Source of the DNA: an uncultured Porphyromonadaceae bacterium
GTDB lineage: Bacteria; Bacteroidota; Bacteroidia; Bacteroidales; Muribaculaceae
Direction of reading: 5' to 3'
DNA length: 52,501 nucleotides
NCBI GenBank assembly: GCA_947177635.1
Contig: CAMWVQ010000011.1
Location: 1-52,501, forward strand
Both the position numbers and the translations under genes were made by a program. The stretch's first letter is position 1, and the number at the start of each line of letters is the position of its first letter. Shown here in pieces: positions 25,941 through 35,977 of the stretch. The notes under the pieces are model-generated. The model was not told the origin of the DNA. It made no database searches and saw only the letters and a program-made list of their open reading frames with translations.

Positions 25941-25948
25941 CAAAGTTA
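25941..25948 (-). promoter_or_regulatory. -7 box for the metallopeptidase - dnaB operon
   Basis: Minus-strand TAACTTTG, about 40 nt before the start codon; no convincing -33 at the expected spacing. On the plus strand TAACTTCG at 25971-25978 is a one-mismatch -7 candidate for nadE. Confidence 0.45.
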
Positions 25949-26035
25949 CATAAATTCAGACAAAATTCCGTAACTTCGTCCTCTAAATATATAAACGGTT
26001 TTTCAACACGAAATTTCTTATTACACGATAAAAAT

Positions 26036-28117
26036 ATGCGCAACGGTTTTTTCAGAGTGGCGGCCTGCGTTCCCCCCGTCAGGGTGGCGGATGTCAGGGC
26101 CAATGCCGACGCGATAATTGATATGCTCGGGCTGCTTGACCGCAAAGGGGTTGAGCTGGCTGTCTTCCCCGAACTGTGTGTGACGGGTTATACCTGTGGC
26201 GACCTTTTCCACAACGACCTGTTGCTGGAAGCGGCCGGTGATGCTGTCAGGAAAATAGCCGAGGCCACAAAGGATCTGCGGGTAAACGCCGTCATCGGTT
26301 CGCCGATGCTGTTTGACAACCGTCTCTACAACTGCGCGATAGTTGTGGGGCAAGGGATGACGAAACTTACAGTCCCGAAGACTTATCTCCCGAACTACAA
26401 CGAGTTTTACGAGCGTCGCCTGTGGTCGGCCGCTCCCAGGGTCCCGGAGTCTGACGAGTCGCAGATGCCGGTGTCGGCCAACAAGCTGTTTCAGGTCAAC
26501 GGGGTTAAGGTAGGCATAGAGATATGCGAGGATTTGTGGGTGCCGATTCCCCCCTCAAGCCACGCGGCCCTCGCCGGGGCCAAGGTGATAGTCAACCTTT
26601 CGGCCTCCCCCGACATAATCGGGAAGTATGGCTACCTGCGCGACCTGGTTGCCCAGCAGTCGGCGCGCTGTGTCTGCGGTTATGTATATGCAGCCGCTGG
26701 CTTCGGCGAGTCATCCACAGACCTGGTCTTCGACGGGAAGGGGATAATCGCCGAGAACGGCCGTATCCTCGCGGCCACTCCCCGCTGGCAGGACTCCCCC
26801 CAGATTGTCATAAGTGACATCGACATAGATATGATAACCCGCGACAGGCTCCACACCGGCACATTCGCCGATTGCGGAGACCGAGAGAACGCCGGCGTCT
26901 CATATCCGGTAGTGCAGCAGATCAACCTCAACCTCAGCGAACTTCTCGACCCTGACAGCAATGAGTCGCTCAGGGAGAAGCTTGACAAGATAATGGGGGC
27001 GGAAGGCTCGGAGGCCGCTGCCGAGGATGATGCTCCCGGGTTGCTCCGCGTCATCGACCCCCATCCTTTCGTGCCCTGGGATGACAATGAGATTGACCGC
27101 CGCTGCGACGAGATTATCAATATCCAGGTGGCGGGGCTGGCCCAGCGTCTGAGGGCCACGGGGTGTAAATGTCTTGTGGTCGGGATTTCCGGCGGACTCG
27201 ACTCCACGCTCGCCCTGCTTGTCGCTACGCGCGCTTTCGACCGCCTCGGGCTTGACAGGAAGGGAATAATCGGCATAACAATGCCGGGATTCGGCACCAC
27301 CGGCCGCACCCACTCAAATGCGCTGACCCTGATGGATGCCCTCGGGGTGACGTTCCGTGAGATTCCTATCGGCTCGGCTGTCGAGCTCCACTTCAAGGAT
27401 ATAGGCCACGACCCGGAGGTCAGGGATGTCACTTATGAGAACTGCCAGGCCCGTGAGCGCACTCAGATTCTGATGGATGTCGCCAATCAGGAGGGGGGGA
27501 TGGTGCTTGGCACCGGCGACCTCTCGGAACTCGCGCTCGGATGGGCGACATACAACGGCGACCAGATGTCGATGTACGGGGTCAACGCTTCTGTCCCGAA
27601 GACCCTGGTCAAGTATCTGGTGAGATGGTTCGCTCTGCGCTCCGAGAATCCCGACATGGCGGAGGCTCTTGTCGACATAATCGATACTCCGGTCTCCCCT
27701 GAATTGCTTCCCCCTGACGAGTCAGGGAAGATTGCCCAGAAGACCGAAGACCTTGTCGGCCCTTATGAGCTTCACGATTTCTTCCTGTTCCACACGTTGC
27801 GTTACGGATTCCCTCCCGAAAGGGTTTTCTATCTGGCCTGCCAGGCGTTCTGGATTCAGCACCGCCGCAAGACTTACCAGGGAAAGGGAGGTATGGAGGT
27901 CGGCCGTTACGAGCCGCGCGAGATACTGAAATGGATGCGTGTCTTCTACCGCCGCTTCTTCAACCAGCAGTTCAAACGCTCCTGCATGCCTGACGGCCCC
28001 AAGGTAGGTTCGGTGTGTCTTTCTCCCCGTGGCGACTGGCGTATGCCGTCTGACGCATCCTCAGCCATCTGGCTCGCGGCTGTCGACCGCCTGGCCGACT
28101 CCCTCAATGAGGAGTAA
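26036..28117 (+). CDS. nadE: glutamine-dependent NAD+ synthetase
   Basis: 693 residues with two fused domains. The N-terminal nitrilase-type glutaminase (1-290) has the triad Glu46 (VFPELCVTGY), Lys115 (VPKTYLPN) and Cys164 (GIEICEDLW). The C-terminal synthetase has the PP-loop GISGGLDSTLAL (about 381-392) and the GTGDLSELALGWATYNGD segment. It makes NAD+ from deamido-NAD, ATP and glutamine-derived ammonia in the cytoplasm. Length is typical for the long NadE form. Monocistronic, divergent from the metallopeptidase and convergent with the M13 peptidase, with a strong terminator after it. Confidence 0.96.
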   Translation: MRNGFFRVAACVPPVRVADVRANADAIIDMLGLLDRKGVELAVFPELCVTGYTCGDLFHNDLLLEAAGDAVRKIAEATKDLRVNAVIGSPMLFDNRLYNCAIVVGQGMTKLTVPKTYLPNYNEFYERRLWSAAPRVPESDESQMPVSANKLFQVNGVKVGIEICEDLWVPIPPSSHAALAGAKVIVNLSASPDIIGKYGYLRDLVAQQSARCVCGYVYAAAGFGESSTDLVFDGKGIIAENGRILAATPRWQDSPQIVISDIDIDMITRDRLHTGTFADCGDRENAGVSYPVVQQINLNLSELLDPDSNESLREKLDKIMGAEGSEAAAEDDAPGLLRVIDPHPFVPWDDNEIDRRCDEIINIQVAGLAQRLRATGCKCLVVGISGGLDSTLALLVATRAFDRLGLDRKGIIGITMPGFGTTGRTHSNALTLMDALGVTFREIPIGSAVELHFKDIGHDPEVRDVTYENCQARERTQILMDVANQEGGMVLGTGDLSELALGWATYNGDQMSMYGVNASVPKTLVKYLVRWFALRSENPDMAEALVDIIDTPVSPELLPPDESGKIAQKTEDLVGPYELHDFFLFHTLRYGFPPERVFYLACQAFWIQHRRKTYQGKGGMEVGRYEPREILKWMRVFYRRFFNQQFKRSCMPDGPKVGSVCLSPRGDWRMPSDASSAIWLAAVDRLADSLNEE

Positions 28118-28220
28118 TCCCCTCTCTGTCGTTAGCCCGGAACTGAAAAATATGGGCGCGGGAAATTCCAAAGTCCGTGACTCGGTCATTCGGCTAAATA
28201 TATTGACGGCGTTTAAATAT

Positions 28221-28255
28221 AATGACGGCGTTTCCCAACCGGAAACGCCGTCATT
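28221..28255. terminator. intrinsic terminator after nadE
   Basis: 15-bp perfect stem: 28221-28235 (AATGACGGCGTTTCC) with 28241-28255, loop CAACC. A partial copy of the left arm, ATTGACGGCGTTT, precedes it at 28202-28214. Confidence 0.8.
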
Positions 28256-28287
28256 GTTATGTTATGTCTGGGTTATGTTATGTCTGG
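28256..28287 (+). repeat. perfect 16-bp tandem duplication
   Basis: GTTATGTTATGTCTGG occurs twice head to tail (28256-28271 and 28272-28287) between the nadE terminator and the end of the M13 peptidase gene. It may be a recent slippage event; no function is visible. Confidence 0.85.
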
Positions 28288-28303
28288 CTGGGCCAGCGAG
28301 GTA

Positions 28304-30343
28304 TTACCAGATGATTACCTGCTCTTCGGGTGAGAGGTAGAGCTTGTCGCCGGGCTTGATGCCGAAGGCTTTCAGGAAGGGGGTGATGTTGCGCAGGGTT
28401 ACGTTGACGCGGTTTTCGGCGAGGGAGTGTACGTCACCGATGGTCAGGTTGCGCTTCTCGGCGTCGCGGCAGTTGGTTGCCCAGATGTTGGCGTAGTTGA
28501 GGTAGAAGGCCTGTTCGGGGGTGAATCCGTCGATGAGGGCGTCTTCAGACTCGATGTCTACACCTTTGGCTTTCTGTGCGTCGAGGAATGCGGTGTGGCT
28601 TACACGCAGACCGCCCTGGTCGCCGATGTTCTCGCCGAGGGTGTATGAACCGTTGGCCATCAGGCCGGGGAGGATTTCGATTTTGTCGAACTGGTCGGCC
28701 AGACCCTTGGTGAGGGTGGCGAAAGCCTGGGCGTCTTCGGGAGTCCACCAGTTGGTCATGTTGCCTTTGGCGTCGAAGTTGCATCCCTGGTCGTCGAAAC
28801 CGTGGCTCATCTCGTGGCCGATCACCACGCCGATACCGCCGTAGTTCTCTGCGTCGGATGCTTCAGGATTGAAGAAGGGGGCCTGGAGGATAGCGGCGGG
28901 GAAGACGATTTCGTTGGCCAGCGGGTTGTAGTAGGCGTTGACGGTCTGAGGAGTCATGCCCCATTCTGTCTTGTCAACGGGTTTGCCCCACTTCTCGTAT
29001 TCCTTTTTCTGGTGCCACATCGAGGCGTTGTGGATGTTCTGGTAGTAGGAGAGGGCGGGGTCGATTTCAAGTTCGGAGTAATCTTTCCACTTGTCGGGAT
29101 AACCGATTTTGACGGTGAAACCGAGCAGTTTCTCGATGGCCTTGAGCTTGGTCTCGTCGCTCATCCAGGGGAGGTTGATGATATGCTTGCCGAGGGCCTT
29201 GCGGAGGTTGTCGACGAGCTCAAGCATCTTCTCCTTTGAGCTTTCGGGGAAGTATTGCTCCACATAGAGCTGGCCGATGGCTTCTCCCATGTAACCGTCG
29301 GCGGTGCCGAGGGCGCGCTTCCAGCGGGGGCGCATCTGCTTGACGCCGCTTTTCACCTTGCTGAACTCGAAGGAGGTCTCGGTGAACTTGTCGCTCAGGA
29401 AGGGGGCCGCCTGTGCGACATACTTCCAGAGGTAATAGTCTTTCTTCTCGCGGTCGGAGAGTGAAGCCATCAGGTTGTCGGCCTGCTTCACGGTGTTGAT
29501 TTCAGTGACGATGACCTGCTCGGGAGTGGCGATGCCCATGGTCTCGATGAAGAAACGGTCCCAGTTGATGTTGGGATACATCTCCTTGAGCTGGTCGATG
29601 GAGCGGGGATTGTACATCGCGGGGATGTTGCGGCTCTCCTCGCGGGTCCAGGTGGAGTCGGCCAGCGCGGTCTCGATTTTAATCACATTCTTCATGATGC
29701 GCTCGGCGTCTTTCTTTGAGTAGCCTGCGTTGCGCATCTGGTTGACGATGAGTTTCTTGTAAGCGTCGCGGATTTTGGTGTTCTCCTTGTCGTTGAGCAG
29801 GTAATAGTCGCGGTCGCCAAGGCCGAGGCTGCCGCCTGACACATACATCGCGTAGACATTCGAGTCGGCGAGGTCTTCCATCGGGCCCGCGCCGAAGAAA
29901 GGTGAGGAGTAGTTGCCGTGCATCCAGAGGAAGAGGTCTTCCATGCCTTCGGCTGGGGTGTCTTCGATTTTCTTGAGGTCGGCGAGTATGGGGGTGGCGC
30001 CTTCATTGTTGCGGCGCACCGAGTCCATACCCTGAGAGTAGAGGGTCCACACCTTGAATGCGTTGGTGCCCTTCCCGGGATTGGAGGCTCCGAGGTTCAT
30101 CACGATATCCTTCACATTCTCCTCTGCCTTGTCGTTGAGGACATTGAACATGCCGTAGCGGGCATATTCATCGGTGAGGGGATGGGCTTTCATCCATCCA
30201 TTGTTGACATAATGGTAGAAGTCTTCGCCCGGGGTGTAGGTCGAATCGATGAGCGCCTTGTCGACGCTGCCGAGATGCTCGGCTCCCGCGGCCATTGCTC
30301 CTGCGAGGAACAGGGCAGCGAGGGACAGTTTCATCATTTTCAT
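28304..30343 (-). CDS. M13 family zinc metallopeptidase (PepO/neprilysin-like)
   Basis: 679 residues from the ATG at 30343, chosen because it starts a signal peptide (MKMMKLSLAALFLAGAMAAGA); a 30-residue upstream extension looks untranslated. N-terminal peptidase M13 domain (about 35-430) begins PGEDFYHYVNNGWM. The catalytic domain has NAYYNPLANEIVFPAAIL, the zinc motif HEMSH (VIGHEMSHGFDDQG), and the third ligand in GENIGDQGG. The chain ends in Trp (EEQVIIW), as in PepO-type enzymes. It should be an exported endopeptidase that cleaves oligopeptides in the periplasm or outside the cell. No lipobox is seen, so it is probably soluble. Monocistronic. Confidence 0.94.
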   Translation of the reverse strand: MKMMKLSLAALFLAGAMAAGAEHLGSVDKALIDSTYTPGEDFYHYVNNGWMKAHPLTDEYARYGMFNVLNDKAEENVKDIVMNLGASNPGKGTNAFKVWTLYSQGMDSVRRNNEGATPILADLKKIEDTPAEGMEDLFLWMHGNYSSPFFGAGPMEDLADSNVYAMYVSGGSLGLGDRDYYLLNDKENTKIRDAYKKLIVNQMRNAGYSKKDAERIMKNVIKIETALADSTWTREESRNIPAMYNPRSIDQLKEMYPNINWDRFFIETMGIATPEQVIVTEINTVKQADNLMASLSDREKKDYYLWKYVAQAAPFLSDKFTETSFEFSKVKSGVKQMRPRWKRALGTADGYMGEAIGQLYVEQYFPESSKEKMLELVDNLRKALGKHIINLPWMSDETKLKAIEKLLGFTVKIGYPDKWKDYSELEIDPALSYYQNIHNASMWHQKKEYEKWGKPVDKTEWGMTPQTVNAYYNPLANEIVFPAAILQAPFFNPEASDAENYGGIGVVIGHEMSHGFDDQGCNFDAKGNMTNWWTPEDAQAFATLTKGLADQFDKIEILPGLMANGSYTLGENIGDQGGLRVSHTAFLDAQKAKGVDIESEDALIDGFTPEQAFYLNYANIWATNCRDAEKRNLTIGDVHSLAENRVNVTLRNITPFLKAFGIKPGDKLYLSPEEQVIIW

Positions 30344-30450
30344 ACTGTATTGTATTAGGGGTGTTGAATAATCTCGATAGAAATACCGGGGGATGCAGTC
30401 GGCAAGGGAGCCGGGTTCGTGATGGCTTCCCAAAACTGATTCCCGGAGGC

Positions 30451-31554
30451 TTAGTTGTTGAACAGGAAGTGCATTATGTCGCCGTCCTTGACCACATATT
30501 CCTTCCCTTCGACACCCATCTTGCCGGCGTCGCGAACCGCGCTTTCCCCGCCGAGGGTGACGAAGTCTTCATATTTGATTACCTGCGCGCGTATGAAGCC
30601 TTTCTCGAAGTCGGTGTGGATCACGCCGGCACACTTGGGGGCTTTCCATCCGTCGACGAATGTCCACGCCCTCACCTCGTCGGCTCCGGCTGTGAAGAAT
30701 GTCTTGAGGTTGAGCAGGGCGTAGGCCGCGCGGATGAGGCGTGACACCCCCGATTCCTCAAGCCCGATTTCCTGGAGGAACTCCTGGCGTTCCTCGAAAG
30801 TGTCGAGTTCGGCGATTTCGCTTTCGGTCTGGGCGGCCACGACCATCAGGCCTGCGCCCTCATCCTTGATTGCCTCGCGGACGGCGTCGACATACTTGTT
30901 GCCGTTCACAGCCGAGGCGTCGTCAACGTTGCAGACATACAGAACCGGCTTGTCGGTCAGCAGGAACAGTTCGCGGGCGAATTTCTTCTCGTCGGGGGTC
31001 TCCAGCACGACGCTGCGGGCCGGCTTCCCCTGGTCGAGGGCTTCCTTGAACTTGCACAGCACCTCGTATTGGAATTTGGCTGTCTTGTCGCCGCCTGTCT
31101 GGGCCTGTTTCTGGGTCTTGGCAATGCGGCTTTCTATGGTCTCGAGGTCTTTGAGCTGCAGCTCGTAGTCGATGATTTCCTTGTCGCGGACAGGGTCGAC
31201 AGTGCCGTCCACATGGGTGATGTTGTCATCATCGAAGCAGCGCAGGACATGGAGGATGGCGTCTGTCTCGCGGATGTTGGCGAGGAACTTGTTGCCGAGG
31301 CCTTCACCCCGGCTGGCACCTTTGACCAGTCCGGCGATATCCACGATTTCTACGGTCGCGGGCACGATGCTGCGGGGATTGCACATCTCGACAAGCTTGT
31401 TGAGCCTGTCGTCGGGCACCGTGATTACCCCTACGTTGGGCTCAATGGTGCAAAACGGGAAATTGGCCGACTGGGCCTTTGCGTTGGAGAGGCAGTTGAA
31501 AAGTGTTGACTTACCGACATTGGGAAGTCCTACGATTCCACATTGTAGTGACAT
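30451..31554 (-). CDS. ychF: redox-regulated ATPase YchF (Obg-related)
   Basis: 367 residues. G1 GLPNVGKST with [15 protein letters not shown]3 [17 protein letters not shown], the ATP-favouring G4 variant CNVDDAS in place of NKxD, a helical coiled-coil insert (about 125-175), and a C-terminal TGS domain ending [33 protein letters not shown]. YchF binds ribosomes and hydrolyses ATP; it is linked to oxidative-stress responses and translation start selection. Length and motifs are fully typical. A -7 box (TAACTTTG, 31634-31641 on the minus strand) lies about 80 nt upstream, though without a clear -33. Confidence 0.96.
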   Translation of the reverse strand: MSLQCGIVGLPNVGKSTLFNCLSNAKAQSANFPFCTIEPNVGVITVPDDRLNKLVEMCNPRSIVPATVEIVDIAGLVKGASRGEGLGNKFLANIRETDAILHVLRCFDDDNITHVDGTVDPVRDKEIIDYELQLKDLETIESRIAKTQKQAQTGGDKTAKFQYEVLCKFKEALDQGKPARSVVLETPDEKKFARELFLLTDKPVLYVCNVDDASAVNGNKYVDAVREAIKDEGAGLMVVAAQTESEIAELDTFEERQEFLQEIGLEESGVSRLIRAAYALLNLKTFFTAGADEVRAWTFVDGWKAPKCAGVIHTDFEKGFIRAQVIKYEDFVTLGGESAVRDAGKMGVEGKEYVVKDGDIMHFLFNN

Positions 31555-31633
31555 GTCTGACTGTTTTATTCTGGTCGGCGATTCCTCCGGGAATGCCTGT
31601 CTGATTTTTTTAGGTTAAAAATACTTCAAGAGG

Positions 31634-31641
31634 CAAAGTTA
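31634..31641 (-). promoter_or_regulatory. -7 box for ychF
   Basis: Minus-strand TAACTTTG; no TTTG at the normal distance. The 259-bp gap between ychF and the next gene shows no other recognisable element. Confidence 0.4.
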
Positions 31642-31813
31642 CTAAAAATTTTCAAATAGAGGTCTGCTATCTCACCAAACAACCTGAAATATGCCATATT
31701 CCGCAGGGATTCCTGTCGGGAAACCGGGAGGTGCTGAAATTTTGCCGGGGGAAGTAAACAATTGGGGGGTGGATGGATGTTTTAAGATTATATAACATTT
31801 TACCATAAATCAT

Positions 31814-32431
31814 ATGAAGAAATCTATACTTCCGGTTCTGGCTATGGGCGCCGCTTTGATGCTGGCGTCGTGTGACTCGCGGCAGAAACTCTCCGAGGAA
31901 TTGCAAGGTGTATGGGCCGGCACACCCGAGCAGCTTACCAACTCGGGGGCGGCCCGTGCCACCATGGTGAGGATGATGGAGTTCTCATCCACCGGTGACG
32001 CCGGTGAGGGGAATGTTACCTTGGCGGCCTACATAACGGTCGAGAATACCATGCCGGCCAATGACTCCATCGTGACGCCGCTGACAATCTCCGCCTCAGG
32101 CACGGCCACAATCACCGGTCTCTATCAGGCCAAGGATGACGATGACCTGCTGCTTAACCTCGATGCTTCATCTCTGGCGGTGAATGTCGACCCCGACGGG
32201 GTAGAGCTAAGCTATGACATATTGTCGGGCGAAAGCGGCTCACACCTGGCGGCCCTTAAGCCGGCGGCCGCTATGCTCGCCTCTCAACAAATCGAACACG
32301 CGGCGCGCAACGTCTTCTTCAATCTTTCTGAAATAGAAGACATAAAGGTAAACAACAATATGCTGAAATGCGAGATGGGCCACAAAGACCTTACCTTCAG
32401 ACGCCAGTCTGCCGGAATGGCCGCCCAATGA
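31814..32431 (+). CDS. predicted lipoprotein of unknown function
   Basis: 205 residues. The signal peptide ends in a clear lipobox (MLASC, Cys20), so it is lipid-anchored. The mature part begins DSRQKLSEELQGVWAG, a start typical of Bacteroidetes lipocalin-like or DUF4923-type lipoproteins, in which a GxW motif opens a small beta barrel. This is followed by alternating beta-strand-like segments and a C-terminal helix-strand portion. The GVWAG word fits a lipocalin GxW, but the rest is not diagnostic. It stands alone between ychF (divergent) and the fumarase. I cannot assign a ligand or partner. Confidence 0.7.
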   Translation: MKKSILPVLAMGAALMLASCDSRQKLSEELQGVWAGTPEQLTNSGAARATMVRMMEFSSTGDAGEGNVTLAAYITVENTMPANDSIVTPLTISASGTATITGLYQAKDDDDLLLNLDASSLAVNVDPDGVELSYDILSGESGSHLAALKPAAAMLASQQIEHAARNVFFNLSEIEDIKVNNNMLKCEMGHKDLTFRRQSAGMAAQ

Positions 32432-32483
32432 TGTCCGCTGAAATTTGGCGGCCCCGGATAGAGGCAGTTTGGTAAAAATTTCG

Positions 32484-32545
32484 TAACTTTGCGGTATTCT
32501 CCGGAGTCGTCTCCGGGGTGTGCCGCAAACGTGTGTCCGTGACAC
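32484..32545 (+). promoter_or_regulatory. promoter box and structured leader of fumarase
   Basis: -7 box TAACTTTG at 32484-32491 predicts a start near 32496 and a leader of about 105 nt. The leader has two small hairpins: CCGGAG/CTCCGG (32501-32516, TCGT loop) and GTGTC/GACAC (32533-32545). No known riboswitch was recognised. Confidence 0.45.
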
Positions 32546-32600
32546 CGCGCGCGGTTGTGACAAGCCAACATTTTATTCGACATAAACGCATATCAAGCCT

Positions 32601-34250
32601 ATGGCAACCAAACCGTTCCATTATCAGGAGATGTTTCCCCTCGGCCCTGACACCACCGAGTATTATCACCTGACCTCCGACTACGTCAAAGTTGAAAACT
32701 GGGGTGGCCACGAGTTCCTCGTGGTTGATCCCGAGGCGCTGACCGTGCTGAGCCGTCAGGCCACCCACGACAACGCATTCATGCTCCGTCGCGAGCACAA
32801 CGAGATGGTGGCTAAGATTCTCCACGATCCCGAGGCTTCCGACAATGACAAGTTCGTTGCCCTGACGATGCTCCGCAACGCCGAGATTGCCGCCAAGGGT
32901 GAGCTCCCCTTCTGCCAGGACACCGGCACGGCCATCTGCCACGGCGAGAAAGGTCAGCGGGTTTTCACCGGCTGTGACGACGAGGAGAAAATCTCGCGCG
33001 GTGTGTATGACACATATACCCAGTGCAACCTCCGTTATTCCCAGAACGCCCCCCTCAACATGTATGACGAGGTGAACACCGGATGCAACCTGCCTGCCCA
33101 GATAGACATCCACGCCTCCGAGGGTGACGAATACAAGTTCGTGTTCGTGGCCAAGGGTGGAGGTTCGGCAAACAAGACCTATCTTTACCAGGAGACAAAG
33201 GCCATCATCAATCCCAAGACCCTGGTGCCCTTCCTGGTCGAGAAGATGAAAACGCTCGGCACCGCCGCCTGCCCCCCCTACCATATCGCGTTCGTCATCG
33301 GCGGCACTTCCGCCGAGAAGAATCTCGAGACCGTAAAGAAGGCTTCCATCAAATATTACGACAACCTCCCCACCACCGGCAACGAGTATGGCCACGCATT
33401 CCGCGATGTAGAGCTTGAGAAGGAGCTGCTGGAGGCTTCGCGCAACATCGGCCTCGGCGCCCAGTTCGGCGGAAAATATTTCGCCCACGACATCCGCGTC
33501 ATCCGTCTCCCCCGCCACGGTGCTTCCTGCCCCATCGGTATGGGTGTGAGCTGCTCGGCCGACCGCAACGTAAAGGCGAAAATCAACCGTGAGGGTCTCT
33601 GGATAGAGAAACTCGACAGCAATCCCGGCGAGCTTATCCCCGAAGAGATGCGCAATCCAGAGGAGAGCAACGCCGTCAACATCGACCTCAACCGCCCGAT
33701 GGCCGAGGTGCTTGCCGAACTTGACAAGTTCCCCGTCGCCACACGTCTGAACCTCAACGGCACCATCATCGTCGGCCGCGACATCGCCCACGCCAAGATA
33801 AAGGAGCGTCTCGACGCCGGAGAGCCTATGCCCCAGTATCTCAAAGACCACCCCATCTACTATGCCGGTCCCGCCAAGACCCCCAAGGGGATGGCGTCAG
33901 GCTCGTTCGGCCCGACCACTGCCGGGCGTATGGACTCATACGTAGACCAGTTCCAGAAAGCCGGCGGCTCAATGATTATGATTGCCAAGGGCAACCGTTC
34001 GCAGCAGGTTACAGACGCCTGCAAGAACAACGGCGGTTTCTATCTCGGCTCAATCGGCGGCCCCGCCGCAATCCTGGCCAAGGACTCCATCAAGAAAGTT
34101 GAGCTTCTGGAGTATCCCGAACTCGGAATGGAGGCCATCTGGAAAATCGAAGTAGAGAACTTCCCCGCCTTCATCCTTGTTGACAACAAGGGGAACGACT
34201 TCTTCAAGAAGATACAGGAAAAGTGCGCTGCCTGCCCGCTTTCCAAATAA
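32601..34250 (+). CDS. fumA/fumB-like: class I fumarate hydratase (4Fe-4S)
   Basis: 549 residues, the single-chain class I size. The alpha part contains the cluster-ligand region PFCQDTGTA, and NTGCNLPAQ and a KGGGSANK segment follow. The C-terminal beta part has [13 protein letters not shown] and [25 protein letters not shown], the usual substrate-binding stretch. It interconverts fumarate and malate in the cytoplasm and needs an oxygen-labile 4Fe-4S cluster, which fits an anaerobe. In Bacteroidales it runs mainly toward fumarate for the succinate pathway. No second fumarase is visible here. A hairpin separates it from gpmI. Confidence 0.95.
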   Translation: MATKPFHYQEMFPLGPDTTEYYHLTSDYVKVENWGGHEFLVVDPEALTVLSRQATHDNAFMLRREHNEMVAKILHDPEASDNDKFVALTMLRNAEIAAKGELPFCQDTGTAICHGEKGQRVFTGCDDEEKISRGVYDTYTQCNLRYSQNAPLNMYDEVNTGCNLPAQIDIHASEGDEYKFVFVAKGGGSANKTYLYQETKAIINPKTLVPFLVEKMKTLGTAACPPYHIAFVIGGTSAEKNLETVKKASIKYYDNLPTTGNEYGHAFRDVELEKELLEASRNIGLGAQFGGKYFAHDIRVIRLPRHGASCPIGMGVSCSADRNVKAKINREGLWIEKLDSNPGELIPEEMRNPEESNAVNIDLNRPMAEVLAELDKFPVATRLNLNGTIIVGRDIAHAKIKERLDAGEPMPQYLKDHPIYYAGPAKTPKGMASGSFGPTTAGRMDSYVDQFQKAGGSMIMIAKGNRSQQVTDACKNNGGFYLGSIGGPAAILAKDSIKKVELLEYPELGMEAIWKIEVENFPAFILVDNKGNDFFKKIQEKCAACPLSK

Positions 34251-34268
34251 AGACAAGATAATCTGTTT

Positions 34269-34302
34269 AATTTGCGCCGGGAACCTCTTCCCGGCGCAAA
34301 TT
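34269..34302. terminator. perfect 15-bp hairpin between fumarase and gpmI
   Basis: AATTTGCGCCGGGAA (34269-34283) / its exact complement (34288-34302), loop CCTC. Only a short T run, within the stem. It lies 29 bp before gpmI, so it may terminate fumarase mRNA or partly attenuate read-through. Confidence 0.65.
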
Positions 34303-34330
34303 TCGAATCAGAAATATACAAATCGAAATA

Positions 34331-35848
34331 ATGGCACACAAAGCATTACTTATGATTCTCGATGGCTGGGGTATCGGCAACCATACCCACAGCGACGCCA
34401 TCTACTCCACTCCCACACCTTACTGGGATTACCTCGTGAAAACCTATCCCCACTCCGAGCTGCAGGCTTCCGGCGAGAATGTCGGTTTGCCCGACGGCCA
34501 GATGGGCAACTCCGAGGTCGGCCACCTCAACATCGGTGCGGGCCGCGTGCTTTACCAGGATCTCGTGAAAATCAACAAAGCCATCAAGAGCGGCTCAATC
34601 ATGGAGAACCCTGAAATCAAGAGCGCGTTCTCATACGCCAAAGAGACTGGGAAGGCCATGCATTTCATGGGGCTGACCTCTACCGGCGGTGTTCACTCTT
34701 CCTTTGAGCATATCCTCGCCCTCTGCGACATCGCCAAGGAGTATGGGCTCGAGAAGGTCTACATCCATTGCTTCATGGATGGCCGTGACACCGACCCCCG
34801 TTCAGGAAAAGGCTTCATCGAGCAGCTGTCTGAGCATTGTTCCAAGACAGGCGCGGTCATCGCCTCTATCATCGGCCGTTACTACGCCATGGACCGTGAC
34901 AACCGCTGGGACCGTGTGAAAGTGGCATATGACCTCCTTATCGACGGCACCGGAAAGCAGGCCACGGATATGGTCAAGGCTATGCAGGAAAGCTACGACG
35001 AGGGTGTGACCGATGAGTTCATCAAACCCATCAACAACTCGACTGTCGACGGCACCATCAAGGAGGGTGACGCCGTGATTTTCTTCAACTACCGCAACGA
35101 CCGCGCCAAGGAAATCACAATCGCCCTCACACAGCACGACATGCCTGAAGAGGGAATGAAGACCATCCCCGGCCTCCAGTATTACTGTATGACCCCCTAT
35201 GACGCGTCATTCAAGGGTGTGCATATCCTCTTCCCGAAAGAGAATGTAGACAACACCATCGGCGAATACCTCGCATCTCTCGGAAAGAAGCAGCTCCACA
35301 TCGCCGAGACCGAGAAATACGCCCATGTGACATTCTTCTTCAACGGTGGCCGCGAGACCCCCTTCGAAGGTGAAGACCGCATCCTGGTTCCCTCCCCGAA
35401 GGTTGCCACATACGACCTCAAGCCTGAGATGTCTGCCCCCGAGGTAGCCGACAAGCTCAGCGAGGCCATCGATTCAGAGAAGTATGACTTCATCGTGGTG
35501 AATTTCGCCAACGGCGACATGGTAGGCCATACCGGTGTGTATCCCGCCATCCAGAAGGCTGTCGGGGCTGTCGACAAATGTGTCGAGAAAGTGGTTGAGA
35601 CCGCCAAGAAAAACGGTTACGAGGTAATCATCATCGCTGACCACGGCAATGCCGACCACGCGGAGAACCCCGACGGCACCCCCAACACCGCCCACTCCCT
35701 GAACCCTGTCCCCTGTGTGTATGTGACCGAAGACAAGAACGCCAAGGTAGAGAACGGTATCCTCGCCGATGTCGCTCCGACTATGCTGTACATCATGGGC
35801 ATACCCCAGCCTGAGGAGATGACCGGTCACAACCTCATCCAGGGCTGA
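34331..35848 (+). CDS. gpmI: 2,3-bisphosphoglycerate-independent phosphoglycerate mutase
   Basis: 505 residues of the alkaline phosphatase superfamily. The first metal Asp is in [10 protein letters not shown] (Asp11), the phospho-acceptor Ser is Ser61 in [24 protein letters not shown] lies in the phosphotransferase domain, and the last metal site is [12 protein letters not shown]. It interconverts 3- and 2-phosphoglycerate in glycolysis using two Mn2+ ions. Length and motifs are fully typical. It follows the class I fumarase with a hairpin between; a large imperfect hairpin follows the stop codon. Confidence 0.97.
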   Translation: MAHKALLMILDGWGIGNHTHSDAIYSTPTPYWDYLVKTYPHSELQASGENVGLPDGQMGNSEVGHLNIGAGRVLYQDLVKINKAIKSGSIMENPEIKSAFSYAKETGKAMHFMGLTSTGGVHSSFEHILALCDIAKEYGLEKVYIHCFMDGRDTDPRSGKGFIEQLSEHCSKTGAVIASIIGRYYAMDRDNRWDRVKVAYDLLIDGTGKQATDMVKAMQESYDEGVTDEFIKPINNSTVDGTIKEGDAVIFFNYRNDRAKEITIALTQHDMPEEGMKTIPGLQYYCMTPYDASFKGVHILFPKENVDNTIGEYLASLGKKQLHIAETEKYAHVTFFFNGGRETPFEGEDRILVPSPKVATYDLKPEMSAPEVADKLSEAIDSEKYDFIVVNFANGDMVGHTGVYPAIQKAVGAVDKCVEKVVETAKKNGYEVIIIADHGNADHAENPDGTPNTAHSLNPVPCVYVTEDKNAKVENGILADVAPTMLYIMGIPQPEEMTGHNLIQG

Positions 35849-35873
35849 AGCAACAACTGAATCCCGGTTACAT

Positions 35874-35952
35874 AAGAGTTTTGAGAAACCAGCGGTGAAT
35901 TCCCCGTGGACGAAAGGTCTGCGGCGGTTTCCGGCTGTTTCTTGAAACTCTT
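35874..35952 (+). other. large imperfect hairpin after gpmI
   Basis: 35874-35893 (AAGAGTTTTGAGAAACCAGC) pairs with 35934-35952 over about 19 bp with two G-U pairs and one bulged C, enclosing about 40 nt. There is a weak T run after it. It may be a gpmI terminator or a 5' structure for the acyltransferase gene at 35978. Confidence 0.5.
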
Positions 35953-35977
35953 GTTTAAAAAATCACATTAATCCATT

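Noticed and set aside
32397-33851. 484-codon open frame antisense to the fumarase gene
   Set aside because: It mirrors the codon pattern of the fumarase, has no start context or domain, and its peptide is rich in Val/Gly/His/Leu as expected from a reversed high-G+C gene.
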